Positions 13,401-27,600 of a stretch of 64,000 bases of DNA are shown here, piece after piece. Both the position numbers and the translations under genes were made by a program. The stretch covers positions 24,056,001-24,120,000 of the forward strand of contig NC_068569.1 in assembly GCF_025698545.1 (NCBI RefSeq), read 5' to 3'. The notes under the pieces are model-generated. The model made no database searches, was not told the DNA's origin, and worked only from the letters and a program-made list of their open reading frames with translations. The stretch is from Gossypium raimondii. Taxonomy: Eukaryota; Streptophyta; Magnoliopsida; Malvales; Malvaceae. Every line of letters begins with the position of its first letter. Position 1 is the first letter of the stretch.

Positions 13401-14480
13401 AAAATAATTAAAAAAAAATAGTTGAGCCATTAATAGAAAAATTTTGCAATAATCGAAGCATTGAAATATGGGTTTTCATTCGAAACCTTAACAAGTCATT
13501 AAATATTGACATGGTAGGTGTCGTGGTAGTTGGTGTGAAAAATAATGATGTGGCAGCTAACATGATAAATGGCACGAAAAAATGTTGAAGTGGAGAGTTT
13601 AATTGATTTTTTTAATAATTTAAACTTAAATATATTGCAATATTATAAATTTTTTGAAAATGTAATAAATATAGAAAAATTAGAAAAATGATAAAACTAT
13701 TAAATATTACAAAATATTCACATGTTATGAAAATATTATAAAAATTAGAAAATACAGATTTTTTAAAAATTAACCTATAAATATAGAAAATTATATGAAA
13801 GTATAAAAATTATATAAAATAATTAAAATGATGAAAATTATAATAAAATTATAAGAAAATATATAAGAAAATTATAGAAAAGTTTGTTATTTTTAAGGTT
13901 TGATTTGGTTTTAATGGGGAGCTTGAACTGTGATAGTTATTGGGCTTGTATAAAGTGTCAACTAAGGGATCTGAGAAACAATAAGTTTAATGTTTGAAAA
14001 CTTAAGGTAAGTGATGATTAATGTTTTTGGTTGAAAAGAAAAAATGAGAGGGAAGTTGATAAGAATGGATTGACGTGAGGTATAATGTAGCGCAGCGTGT
14101 GAAGGAAAAAAATGAATAGTAATTTTTATCAATTCTTTTAAAAAATCATTAGAAATTATTAAAATATTACAAAAATTAAAAAATTATAAAAAACTTATAT
14201 GAGTTACTAAAAATTACAAAAAATAAAAATAAAAATTACTTCTATATTATTTTATAAAGTTTTAATAATTTTTATCATTTTTATAATAACCTTTCATAAA
14301 ATAATTAAAAAAACAATTAAGTTATCTACGTCAAATGTTAGGTCAACTGCCACATCATCATTTTCCCTCACATCAACACTTAACGACCCACTAGGGGCTT
14401 TGATGGATAATCATATTATAGAGATTGAACTAATTGCTAACTTTTGATTAAGAGTTCAATTGATTGTACTTTTCGATTAG
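13400..14480. repeat. Decayed large inverted repeat
   Basis: GATGTGGCAGCTAAC near 13547 is matched in reverse complement by GTCAACTGCCACATCATC near 14342. Flanking low-complexity blocks also agree in inverted sense. It is likely an old foldback transposon about 1 kb long, with no coding capacity. Confidence 0.35.
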
Positions 14481-15086
14481 GACTCAATTGATTTTTTTAT
14501 TATTTTACAAGGGCTTCTTTAGTACTTAAGTTTAAAAATAATAAAGAATGGTTATTTTTATATTTCATTTTAACTTTTAAATAATATATTTTAGATAATT
14601 AAAAGATAATTAAAATTTTTAAATTGGTTATATATAATTTTAAGATAAAAATTTTAATAAAATCTTTTAAATTTTAAATTTGATAGTTTTTTAATAAAAA
14701 TTAAGGCAAGACCCTATTTAATAGAAGGTAAAGTTAATAGCTTTTATATTTTTAATTTGAAAATTAAGTATATAAAATTTGAAAAGGTAGAATGTTATGT
14801 GTTTTGGAAATTTTAGTGTTAAAATAAATAAATAAATATAAATAAATATAATAATTTTACTCTTTTTTTAACATTTTTGCTACTTAAATGGTTTCATTAC
14901 ATGTCAATTAAATAAGAGCATCAACTTATCATTAAATGAGACTATCCACGTTAACATATATGAAATAATCATATATATATATATATGAATAATCTTATTA
15001 TAAAATTTATTTATATCTATTTTTTTGAATAAAATAAAGATACAAAGTTAAGACTTCTATGGGAATATGCTAAATTTTTTACTGCT
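14481..15086. other. AT-rich intergenic DNA
   Basis: No gene or clear element. It includes an (AT)n microsatellite near 14971-14985. Confidence 0.4.
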
Positions 15087-15425
15087 TCACCCTCTAATAT
15101 GATGAGTTCTCTTGACTATGGTAGAATTAGAGTTCCCCGAAAAATCTTTCATGATTATATTAATAGCTTCAATACTATCTATTTGAATTAGGATCCTCTC
15201 AAAATGCCTATCCAAAATAAGGTTTAACCAGTCCAGCATCCCCCAAAGCTCTGCCTCCAATATAGTGCAATTATCCAAATATCTAGCGAACCCAATAATC
15301 CACTCACCATTATAATCCCTCACACAGCCATCATCTATTGCAAAGCCCTTGTTAAACCTAACCGAACCATCTGTATTAAAACTCACCCAGCTATTAGATA
15401 AAGGACAATTATGGAGATGACTTCG
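15087..15425 (-). pseudogene. Non-LTR retroelement RNase H domain remnant
   Basis: A minus-strand frame of about 100 codons reads as a plant LINE-type RNase H domain (RVT_3-like). It has the first catalytic aspartate in FNTDGSV, the glutamate in ILEAELWG and the second aspartate in IQIDSIEA. The frame runs upstream past the first Met toward about 15425 and ends soon after the domain. No reverse transcriptase is found nearby, so this is a 5'-deleted, dead fragment. Such RNase H pieces are very common in plant genomes. Confidence 0.7.
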
Positions 15426-15929
15426 TGCTTTTTTTTTATCACAATGCTAAAATTACACTTCAGCGCACTAGAATCCATGTCCTCCTACATTGACAACAAT
15501 ATCCATACCAATCGAACTAAGACTCAATAAGCTATTATCAAATATATATAGCAAATTCTCGTTAAACTAGATCAATTTTATTAAAACTACCCATGTCCTT
15601 ACAAAAGTTTATTTCAGTATTGTCACATATTCAATTTCAATGCAATACAAACTCACATAAATCTTTAAAAGTTTTAAATAGGATTTTCGGTGATAAATAT
15701 TAAAACAAATATCCTTAATATGATATTTATCTCTTCACTTTGTAAGAAGGTAAATTGAAAAATTGAGAAAATATTAATTTAAAATATAGTTTTTTTTTTA
15801 AAAAATTGCAAATGATTTAAGGATTTATTTATTTATTTTCATCAATATACCTATTTTAAAGATAATATAATGCATAGAATCACTTTTTAATTCAATTTTA
15901 AGTGAATTTTTTTTATGAGAGAAAAAGAA

Positions 15930-16654
15930 ATGAAAAACGTTGCAAGGAAAATTATTAGTGTTATTTGCATCTTCGTGATATGTTTTCCAAATTCAAAGCT
16001 TGTAGCCGCGTGGTCGTCGTTAGCTCCTTCGGAGATTTGCAGCACTGTCATGTATGATATGGCGGATTGCCTTTTGTTTTTAATCAAAGGCAGCACCGAT
16101 AACAGTCCGATTCCTTCATGTTGTTTTGGATTTGAAACAGTAGTGCAATCTAACCCCGATTGCATTTGTGTAGCTTTGCAAAACAGTGCCGATCGATTTC
16201 AATTTTACGAAAGTCCTTACTTCGCCTTCTGCTTGTCAAGTTTTTGATTCTCCTATCAACAAATGCGATGGTAAATGACAATTAAATCACCTATTTATCC
16301 TTTTTTTTTTTTTTGATAACAAAGTGTTGTTGTTTTCCTAATGCAGTACTATCTACTTCGCCTGTTGCAGCTCCTGGTACTTGCTTCTTCCTGTTTTACA
16401 CACTCACATTTATTTGCTTTTACTTGGATATTTTGTTAATAATTGGTAGATGAAGCTTAATAATTATGTATATATGTCATATTATAAACATAGTCACCGA
16501 AGGTTCTTATTGTTTTAGGACCGTCGACTGCCCACCGTTAACTACTGCTCCAGTGCCGATGGCTTTGTCAGGAACGGATTCTCCATTATTTTATTTCCTT
16601 GTACTCATTAACATGCTAATTATTTCATTATTTCATGTAATTCTTGTTCTATAG
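15930..16654 (+). pseudogene. GPI-anchored lipid-transfer-like protein (LTPG), two frameshifts
   Basis: Three apparent exons: 15930-16270, 16347-16376 and 16519-16654. The product starts with a signal peptide (residues 1-27) and has the eight-cysteine motif of the LTP/2S albumin fold (EICST, ADCL, PSCC, CICV and two more). It then has a Pro/Thr/Ala linker and a hydrophobic C-terminus typical of a GPI-anchor signal. The frame fails at 16191-16197, where the run GATCGAT shifts the reading frame by +1. The expected end of the cysteine motif (FTKVLTSPSACQVFDSPINK) continues in the next frame. In the third exon the spliced frame hits a stop unless one C is restored in the run at 16530-16533. Two separate lesions argue for a pseudogene rather than one sequencing error. 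A short truncated protein of about 105 residues could still be made. Confidence 0.75.
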
Positions 16655-17796
16655 GGCATTAGGTATATTCGTCTAATTTTTTTTAAAATATATTTTATAT
16701 AATGTTATAATTATTGTTTTAATTGCTTAGTATACATACACTGATTAGAGACAATTGTTGGGACATTGCGAAAGGTTAATGATATCTTTGTCGTATGACG
16801 CTTTTTAATATTCATGACCTAAGTTTAAAATTTACCAACCCCTTGTTTGTTGTATTTTTGTGTTAATTTTAATTTTAATTATATGTGATTTGTGTTATAT
16901 ATACACACACTCACGTGATCCCTATCATGGCATGGCCTTGTTAAGCTTTTTTGAATGGCGTGAAATTTAGGCTCAATAGTTCACAACAAAAACAGTACTG
17001 TTAGATAAAATTTAAATTTTTTTTACACAGAATAAATTCAATTATCTTTTATTTATTTTAAGTTAATATTCAAATTCAAATTTTAAATAATATACCAAAT
17101 ATTTTATAATTTAAATTCAAACATTTATTTTTTTTCACAACTTAATCTTTTCAATTTATCAAAGATAGCTTTATTTTGCTATCATTTTCTTTTTCAAAAT
17201 TAGGGCTTATTATTTTAAAATTAAGTTGAATTGCAAAATGGCACATCTAGAAAAGTAAAACCGGCCTTTTATGGATCGTATATATAGTAAAGGGGAAGGA
17301 AGAAATTTATGGTTGAACAAGTAAATGGATGAAATTCAATTATTGTATGCATACAGTTGAGAAATTTAATTGATTTTGGTAGAAAGTTACAAGCAACTGC
17401 CAACCATCCAATTTTATTTATTTACTAAACAAAAAGTCCTTTTGCCAATTAATTCATCATTGCCTTCACAATGATTCATTGAATGCAAACCTTTTTTTTT
17501 TTATCTCAACTCAAACATCCAATTATTAATATTATTCTGTATTTTCAAAGGTTAAAAATTGGTATGCAATATAATATTAGAAAAATGGAAATTGACTCAT
17601 ATCATTCATTTAATTTTACCATATACTTTTTCATGCAATAAAATGGAATGAAAATAACATAAGCGGAAGGTTGGTGGACAACACCACCAAATTGTGCATG
17701 ATGAAACGGAGAGTCAAGGCACGTCATCTCCTATCATCAAACCTACTCGCAAATGGCAATGGAACCTTCCAACATTTTTTCTTCTTCCATATTTTA
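16655..17796. other. Intergenic, no gene seen
   Basis: AT-rich DNA with poly(T) and TATA stretches. No recognisable coding or element ends. Confidence 0.4.
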
Positions 17797-18035
17797 GATT
17801 AAAATACTCATAAATGTCAATTTTTTTAAAAAAAATATTTGATTAAGCTGATTTTTGAAAAATGTATGGAATATGTCATTTTAACAAAAACACTTCCCCT
17901 CCGGTTATATCAACGTTAATATTTTTTTTTACAGTTGAAGCGTTTTCATAAAATCAACTTTTTCTCATAAATTTTTCAAAAATTGATTTAATTAGGTTTT
18001 TTATTGTAAAATCGACATTTATAAGTATTTTAATC
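17797..18035. mobile_element. 239-bp MITE with Mutator-like 9-bp target duplication
   Basis: The ends GATTAAAATACTCATAAATG (17797 on) and their near-exact inverted copy ending TATTTTAATC (18035) form terminal inverted repeats of about 70 bp. The flanks are catatttta (17788-17796) and catattgtg (18036-18044), a 7/9 match that fits a 9-bp target-site duplication. It has no coding capacity and lies about 400 bp upstream of the ACC1 promoter. Confidence 0.65.
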
Positions 18036-18439
18036 CATATTGTGAGAATCAAACCCTCCATTTTAATTCTAAAATTTAATAAATAACTTCAGTAAAATTG
18101 AATTATGTAAATTAAAAAAACAAAATTATTCAGATAATTAATATTACTGAAAGATTAAATAAGTAAATAAAATGTTGAATATATATGTTAAAGTTTTAGA
18201 TTTCCAACTTAAGTATCAACGAAGGTGATACATATATTTTACTTACATGGCTTCATATATTAGTGACGAATGTATGAATCCCGGGAATAGAAATTTTAGA
18301 TGTGGATTGGGAGACGATAATTTGATTGATATTTGGCAATATTATTATATATTCTTTTTATTTGGTTCATATTTTTGGTTATCTAATATCTGCAGATGAT
18401 ATGATGATAAACATGAGGGAGAATAAAGGAGGAGTTTAG

Positions 18440-18600
18440 GGGCAGATACCACGTGCAAGTTGACACTTAATTAAACAGGGCCGTTACAAGGAAAAAAACA
18501 CCCACCTCCTTCTACCCCTAACCTAACTCTATGCTACCACATCACTGCTCTACTTATTTAAGGATTTCTTTTTTCTTACATTCTTTTGCATGTACATCTC
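18440..18600 (+). promoter_or_regulatory. ACC1 promoter region
   Basis: A G-box core CACGTG lies at 18450-18455 and a TATA-like TTATTTAAGG near 18555-18563. A long C/T-rich leader follows from about 18590, as is usual for plant housekeeping genes. The placement is inferred from motifs and from distance to the coding start. Confidence 0.45.
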
Positions 18601-21600
18601 TCTTAACACTTCCCATTCACCATTTCTTCTTTGTTTTTCTCTCCTTTTGTTTCCATTCACTAAGAAACACTGAAGTTATGCTTCATACCCATATCGTAAA
18701 TTGATACACTTTTGTTTTTATCCCAACTTTCCTAGAAAGAAATTCATCTTTCTTTCAGGTTTGTTAGTATTCTTGTGTTGTTTACAGAATTGGGTATTGG
18801 TTTTCTTTTTCTTTTTCTTTTTTTTAAGCAAGAAGGGAAATTCTCGTTTTCCTTTTTTTGGATTGATTTTGTTTGGTTTGTCAAGTTTGATACAAAAAAA
18901 AGTTGTCTTTTTTTTAGGCCGGTTGGGTTTGTAATTTTGTTGATTGAGGTTTCAGTTTGGTAAGGTTGGTAAACAATAATTTTTGAACTTTTGGAGAGTT
19001 TTTAATGATGAGCTGTTTTGCTTTCTGAAGTTATGCTTTTGTTGAAATGAAATGTTTATGTGATCTTTCATCTTTGGTTACTGGAAGTGGAAGTGGAAGT
19101 GGAAGTGGAATCAACCATGAATAAATTTTCATCTTTAGCACTAAAAGTTTGATTTTTTTGATACCATCTTCACTAAAATAAGCTATAAGAGTGTAAGGGA
19201 AAAGTTCACAGTGTTGATCATACCAAATTCTGGTATGCACAAGCAAAAATAGCTTTATCATAGCATTTCTTTTTGGTTTGGTTTCAATTTAAATTTGTTT
19301 GATCATGATGTTGGTTCATTTATATGTTTAAGGAATCACAGTTACTTTTGAAGTCTCAATTCAGAATTAGACTGCCATTACTGAAACCTTGCACCCATTG
19401 ATGATGGTTGTTTTTGATGATATGCAGTATGTCTGAGGCCCAAAGAAGGTCAGCTGTGTCTGGTGGAAATAATGGATACGTAAATGGGGTATTGCCAATC
19501 CGGAGCCCGGCTACAATATGTGAAGTAGATGAATTTTGTTCTGCACTTGGAGGGAAAAAGCCGATCCATAGCATTTTAATTGCGAACAATGGAATGGCAG
19601 CTGTCAAATTTATACGTAGTATTAGAACGTGGGCTTATGAAACATTTGGTACCGAAAAGGCAATCCTGTTGGTGGCAATGGCTACTCCTGAGGACATGAG
19701 AATCAATGCAGAGCATATTAGAATTGCCGACCAGTTTGTGGAAGTTCCCGGGGGGACAAATAATAATAACTACGCCAATGTGCAGCTCATTGTAGAGGTG
19801 TGTATAGTGACCTCCGGTAACATTTGCTTGCTTCCGAATTGTTCTTATGTTGATGAATTGCCTCTCAAAAAGCTTGTTTTAGTTCAAAGTACAAAGGAAA
19901 TTTACCACTCTTATGATGTCCTTGCTTTAAATAATTGATTTTCATCCAAATGATTCTGATACATACGACTTCATAGATGTCAATCGCTCAGTAACAGATG
20001 TTTGCATGTAAAGTCCTAGGACATTGAAAGAGAACTGATAAGCAATACGAAGGTTTCTTTTTCTTGCTACTAAAGGTTCATTGGAGTTAGTTCCCGCTTA
20101 CTATGTTTAATTATATGATGAAATTCTATATTTTTTGTCAAATCATATCATGTGTTACTCAGATGGCAGAGATAACACATGTTGATGCGGTTTGGCCTGG
20201 ATGGGGTCATGCATCAGAAAACCCTGAGCTGCCCGATGCACTGAATGCAAAAGGAATCATTTTTCTTGGGCCTCCATCTGTTTCTATGGCAGCATTGGGA
20301 GATAAGATTGGTTCATCATTGATTGCCCAAGCAGCAGATGTACCCACCCTTCCATGGAGTGGTTCTCATGTAATTATCTTCTTTTTTAATATTAAAAAGT
20401 GTCCTTTCCATGGCAGTTTCTCATGCACAGTTGCTACATTCCTGTTTTCCAGGTGAAAATTCCTGCAGAAAGTTGCCTAGTTTCTATTCCAGATGAAATA
20501 TATAGTAAAGCATGCGTTTATACGACAGAAGAAGCAATTGCAAGTTGTCAAGTTGTTGGTTATCCCGCAATGATTAAGGCATCTTGGGGTGGCGGCGGTA
20601 AAGGCATAAGAAAGGTTCATTCATTCATGAAATGTTTTGATTCTCTGACAATTGCGATTTTTACTTATATCCAATGCTCTAGCTCATTCCCTTTTAAAGT
20701 AACTGCTCTTATTTTGGTAAAATTATCATTGATTTAAACACTTTTCATATTATTCGAATTGGTTTGAAGTTTTTGCATGCCTTGTGATGTTTGGTTTTCT
20801 AGGTTCATAGTGATGATGAAGTTAGGGCACTATTCAAGCAAGTGCAAGGCGAAGTTCCAGGTTCACCTATATTTATAATGAAAGTTGCTTCACAGGTGAG
20901 ATTTTAAGCAACGATTCATTTCACAGAAGTGGCAGGAATATAGATGATTTTTTTCTGACAAAACTGTTTGGTATATATATTCTTTCCTGAATTAGAGCCG
21001 GCATTTAGAGGTCCAGTTACTTTGTGATCGGTATGGGAATGTTGCTGCTTTGCATAGCCGTGACTGTAGTATTCAGAGGCGGCACCAGAAGGTCAGTTTG
21101 TTTCTTTGAGGCTATATTTGAATGTTAGTCTTCCATAACAAAAGTGATTCCAGTCAAAGGGAGTTTAATGCTTCAGTTGCATCATATTTGAGACTTAACA
21201 AGATCTGACATCAGCATTCTTTATGTGAAATAGATTATCGAGGAGGGTCCAATCACTGTAGCTCCGTGGGAGACAGTAAAAAAGCTGGAGCAGGCAGCTA
21301 GAAGGTTAGCTAAATGTGTGAATTATGTTGGAGCTGCAACTGTTGAATATCTTTACAGTATGGACACTGGCGAGTACTACTTTCTAGAGCTCAACCCTCG
21401 GTTACAAGTATGTCATAACGATTTTACCCATAGTTCTAGAACATGTCATATGGAGTTAGGTGCCACATTCAGCCAATCAACTTTGTGCTTTTGCTTTTCT
21501 GTTTGTTTTATCCTTTTAGTGTGGTTCTGCAATATATTAATTGTATCTTCATTTGGAAAGGATGTTAAATACAAGTGCTAGCTGGTTTCGGAATCAGTAT

Positions 21601-24600
21601 TGAGCTGAAATAACCATTTATAAAAGCATTCAGTTTTACAACCACAAAGGGTGTAGATTTATTCTACAACATGGTTGGTGGATTCTTAAATTATTTTGGT
21701 TCAAAGAGGTTAAGAAGAATCTTGTGATTTATTTGGCGGACGGATTTTTTGCCTTCTCACTTTCCTTACATAATCAATAATTAAAAGCTTTTGCAACAGG
21801 TGGAGCACCCTGTAACTGAGTGGATTGCTGAAGTGAATCTGCCAGCTGCTCAGGTTGCGGTCGGGATGGGTATTCCTCTATGGCAAATTCCTGGTATGAT
21901 GCCAATATTCAATACTTCTCGTAAACCCTTTTTCACATGATCATGTAATTTATGTAAATGATATCTGTGTGCTTGATTTGATTAGAAATACGGAGATTTT
22001 ATGGAGTGGAACATGGTGGAGGTTATGATTCTTGGAGAAAAGTTTCTGTTGTTGCCACTTGTTTTGATTTTGACAAGGCTGAATCAACAAGGCCTAAAGG
22101 TCACTGTGTAGCTGTGCGTGTGACGAGTGAGGATCCTGATGATGGTTTTAAACCTACCAGCGGAAAAGTACAGGTCAGCCTTACTAAGTTCTCAAAAAAA
22201 TAAGTTGTACTTCAAATATCTCAATTAGTGCTTTGTTTGCTTCATTTATTTTCTTTAAGTTTGTATTGAGCTCCATGACTTTGTACAGGAGTTGAGTTTT
22301 AAAAGCAAGCCAAATGTGTGGGCTTACTTCTCTGTCAAGGTAAGCTTTATTTTTCGGAAAAAAAATATTGGTTTACAGAATCTAAAACTTAATACAATGA
22401 TTGTGCAATAATACTTTACAGTCTGGAGGAGGCATTCATGAATTTTCAGATTCTCAATTTGGTAAGAATTACACTGATATATTTCGATTTTTCTATGAAT
22501 GTTTTTGGACAAGATAGCCGCTTTGTATATAGTTATTCCTTACAAAGATATCATTATTTCTGATAAGAGTGAAATCTTACATTAGGACATGTCTTTGCTT
22601 TTGGGGAATCCAGAGCTCTTGCTATAGCAAATATGGTTCTTGGGTTGAAAGAAATTCAAATCCGTGGAGAAATTCGTACAAATGTTGATTACACAATTGA
22701 CCTTTTACATGTATGTTTATCAAATGAACCATCGTTTTTCGTTATAAAAATGTACGACTTTAGGACTACCAACCACTAACAGCTAAAATGCTATACAGGC
22801 TTCAGATTACCGAGAAAATAAAATCCACACTGGTTGGTTGGACAGTAGAATTGCTATGCGAGTTAGAGCAGAAAGGCCTCCGTGGTATCTTTCAGTTGTT
22901 GCCGGAGCTCTCTATGTAAGTGCTCATATATCAGCATTCAATGTTCTTATTATAGAGTAAGTATTTTACACTGTTTATTTATCTCAGAAAGTGTCGGCCA
23001 GCAGTGCAGCTATGGTTTCAGATTATATTGGTTATCTTGAAAAGGGTCAAATTCCTCCCAAGGTACAGTGCTAAGCCTGAGTTGCTTCTTTTATGTAGGT
23101 CTTTGTTAACATACTGATGTCTGTTGGTCTTGATTTCAGCACATATCACTTATGAATTCTCAAGTGTCTTTGAACATTGAAGGAAGCAAATATACGGTAT
23201 GAGTTTTCAATTATGTCATTGTACCACTATTTTAAGGTTTCCTTTTCTAATTCTCAAGAAATTCTAGCGATTTTGGGTATCATGTTGATGAATCATGCAT
23301 ATTAACATTTTGAAAAAAAAAATGTTTTTAGATTGACATGGTTAGAGGGGGAACAGGAAGTTATAGGTTGAGAATGAATGAGTCGGAGATTGAGGCAGAG
23401 ATACATACATTACGTGATGGTGGTTTATTGATGCAGGTAAGCAATTTCCCTCTAGCATTTTACTACATGTTTTACGTTTGCTTATGTTCTTTATTTCTTC
23501 TGCAGTTATTAGAACCTCTTACTTCTGGTCTTTGTATTACAACCGTCCTTCTGATGCTTACTTTTCAATTTATTATAGTTGGATGGAAAAAGTCATGTCA
23601 TTTATGCAGAGGAAGAAGCCGCTGGTACTCGCCTTCTAATTGATGGAAGGACTTGCCTGCTACAGGTGCAACATATCCCTTTCTTTCATACACTTTGAAT
23701 CCTCCCCTTGACCCAACTTGAAGGAAAAAACAACCCCACGTTTTCCTTTGGTCCAAGAAAATAAGTTGTGAGGTTATTATTTATGATTTTCTTCTTGTTG
23801 ATTTTCCCCCTTTATCCAGAAAGATCACGATCCTTCAAAATTAGTGGCTGAAACACCATGCAAACTGCTTAGATTTTTGGTTTCTGATGGTAGTCATATT
23901 GATGCCGACATTCCTTATGCTGAGGTTGAGGTTATGAAAATGTGCATGCCTCTTCTTTCACCTGCTTCAGGAGTTATTCAAATAAAATCATCTGAAGGTC
24001 AAACAATGCAGGTAATATGTTCTATATGAGAAATATAAAAGTTGAGTTTTTTGGGAAAACTTAGGAAGCCCTTGTTCTTGCAGGCTGGTGAGCTTATTGC
24101 TAGCTTGGATCTGGATGACCCTTCAGCTGTTAGGAAAGCTGAACCATTCCAGGGGAACTTTCCGGTACTGGGGCCGCCCACTGCAATTTCTGACAAAGTT
24201 CATCAGAGATGTGCTGCAAGTTTAAATGCAGCCCGCATGATTCTCGCTGGTTATGAGCATAATATCAATGAAGTGAGTATTTCTCTATCCCACAGTAATC
24301 TCAAGGGGATGAAATAGGCCAGGAATCACAAAATTCTCTTCCGCAGTAGTTTTTCCCTTTTAAACTTAAGTTTCTTTAACTAACTAGCTCTCAAACCATG
24401 GGTTACAGGATTTCGATTTTTAATTCCTTAAAGTTTTTACAAGTGATATATAATATATGGCTAATAAATGGAACTAAAGAGTTCAGAATGCTACAATATC
24501 AGCCAAACTTTAAATAATGCTTACTGAAAATAATAGTCAATTAAATATAAAAAGGAATAACAAAGAATATGAATTGTTCAAAGGTCTTAGTGATGCCTTT

Positions 24601-27600
24601 AGATAGAGAGCAAAGACTGAGTAAAACATTCAACAAAGGGTGAATGGAAAAAGCTCGGATCCTAGGTCCAAGCCATTCTTAGATATTCTTGAAATTTGAT
24701 TCATGATATCAATTTGGCTGACACATGTTACAGGTAGTTCAAAGCCTTCTAAATTGCCTTGACAGTCCCGAGCTGCCTTTCCTTCAATGGCAAGAATGCA
24801 TGTCTGTTTTGGCAACCAGGCTTCCCAAAGATCTTAAAAATGAGGTAAATATTCATTATCTAGAATTTATCTCGGCTTTGGTGCTTCGGGAAGTGACTTT
24901 AGACGTGTATCTTTTGATCCAATTTTATTTTTATTATTACCATTGTATCAGCTGGAATCGAAGTATAAAGGGTTTGAAGTGATTCCAAGCTCCCAGAATA
25001 TCGACTTTCCTGCAAAGCTATTGAAGGGAGTCCTCGACGTGAGTTTCCTTATCCCACAATCCTTATCTTGAAGTTCACTTTCTGTATTGGGAAAGTTAAA
25101 CACTTAGGGCGTCTACTTTGGTTGCAGTCCCATCTATCCTCTTGTTCTGAGAAAGAAAGAGGATCCCTAGAAAGGCATATTGAACCATTGATGAGCCTTG
25201 TGAAGTCATATGAAGGCGGAAGAGAAAGTCATGCTCGTGTTATTGTGCGTTCCCTTTTCGAAGAGTATCTATCTGTTGAAGAGTTATTCAGTGACAACAT
25301 CCAGGTAACTTTGTCGAAAAGAAATACATATTCTTCATAATGGTATTACTGTAGTGCATATATCTTTGTCATGGTTATTTCTTTTGACAATACAGATATG
25401 AATTGCCTTTATTTTGAAGTGTTGAGACATCAATGCATAAATTTTGAACATCATATTTGCACTTCCCTATCTTGTTACAGCCTTCAAGTTTTCGAATGTT
25501 TGTTATTCTGTTTTCATGTTTATACAAGTCATTTCAATGCGATATCACAGGCTGATGTGATCGAACGTCTTCGGGTTCAGTATAAGAAAGATCTACTAAA
25601 GGTTGTGGACATTGTGCTTTCTCATCAGGTACTGCCCCTTTTATAGTTGGCTTTTCTGCCCTTTTTCCTATCATAAAATATAGGCTAAAATAGCAAAACC
25701 CCCATGAACTTTACCAATTTACTTAAGTATAATTTTATTAAACCCAAATAAGTCCTTAATCTTTAATTGTACCAAAATAGGTCCTTAGCCTTTTAACTTA
25801 TACCTAAAAAGCCCTTATCAACCGTCAGTTGAAATAAGGGCTTATTTGGTACAGATTAAACGTTGCAGGTTTATTTGGATACCATAAAAATTAGGGGCTT
25901 AGTTAACAGAAGTGGAATAGTTCAGGGGATCTTTTAATATTTTAGCCTAAAATATTCCATACTCATACTGTACGGTTTGTGCTTTGCTTGCAGGGTGTCA
26001 AGAATAAAAATAAACTGATACTCAGACTCTTGGAACAACTGGTTTATCCGAACCCTGCTGCATATAGAGATCAACTAATCCGATTCTCTGCACTAAATCA
26101 TACTAGTTATTCTGAGGTTAGATATTTTACTAAGTTACTAATTTAATAGCTTACAATAATATGATTTACTATCGTGTTCTTTGTATTCATCATTTCGGCT
26201 TTCCAAACTCAATTCCTTGGAGGACAATATTTGATGTTTTCTCTTTAAGGCTTATTTTTGAATTTGTGCATATAGTTGGCACTCAAGGCTAGTCAATTAC
26301 TGGAACAAACCAAATTGAGTGAACTTCGCTCCACCATTGCTAGAAGCCTTTCTGAATTAGAAATGTTTACTGAGGATGGTGAAAGTATGGACACGCCCAA
26401 GAGGAAAAGTGCCATTAATGAAAGAATGGAGGATCTCGTTAGTGCTCCTTTAGCTGTTGAAGATGCTCTCATAGGTTTGTTTGATCATAGTGATCACACA
26501 CTTCAGAGGCGGGTTGTAGAGACATATGTTCGGAGGCTTTACCAGGTATTAAGGCTTAACTTTCACAGCCTCAGCTTATGTTATTTCGAGACCATTACAT
26601 CATTTTTTAACTGTTTGTATTTGTCACCAGCCGTATCTTGTAAAGGAGAGTGTTCGTATGCAGTGGCATAGATCTGGTCTTATTGCTTCATGGGAGTTCT
26701 TGGAAGAGCATATCGAGAGAAAGAATGAGTCAGAAGAAAAAATGTCTGTTGAGAAACATAGTGAGAGGAAATGGGGCGCCATGGTTATAATTAAATCTCT
26801 CCAATTTTTGCCTGCAATTATCAGTGTCGCTTTAAGGGAAACAACTCATAACCTTGAGAAAGCAACTCCACATGGATCTCTTGAGCCAACAACCTTTGGT
26901 AATATGATCCATATTGCACTTGTCGGCATAAACAATCAGATGAGTTTACTTCAAGATAGGTATATCGAGTGGTCCTCTGAAATTTGCTTGTATTGAAATC
27001 CATAGTTATATAAAATTATACAACCTATTAAAATCCAAAGGCAAGCGTATATCCAATAATAGTTGGAGTGGTTGATTTTCTATTTTTAAAAGTAAATTTT
27101 CTATTTTTAAAAGTAACTTCTTGAATGTAGGACAAAATCATAGATTTTCTTGATCAAAATTCTACTTTTACTTTTTTTCAGTGGTGATGAGGATCAAGCT
27201 CAAGAGAGAATCAAGAAATTAGCGAAAATACTTCAAGATAAAGAGGTAGGGTCAAGTCTACGCTCGGCTGGTGTGGGGGTAATTAGCTGTATCATACAGA
27301 GGGATGAAGGGCGAACACCAATGAGGCACTCGTTTCATTGGTCAGCTAAAAATCTATATTACGAGGAAGAACCTCTTTTGCGACATCTAGAACCTCCTCT
27401 ATCCATATACCTCGAATTGGTCTGTTATTTTAACTGGTACTTGTTTTCCTTCTAAGAAAAAAAATATTTCTATGCACCTTTGATCTGAGGACTGTTAATT
27501 CTTAATCCAGGATAAGCTTAAAGGCTACGAGGGCATAAGGTATACCCCATCACGTGACCGTCAATGGCACTTATATACTGTTCTAGACAAGCCACACGCG

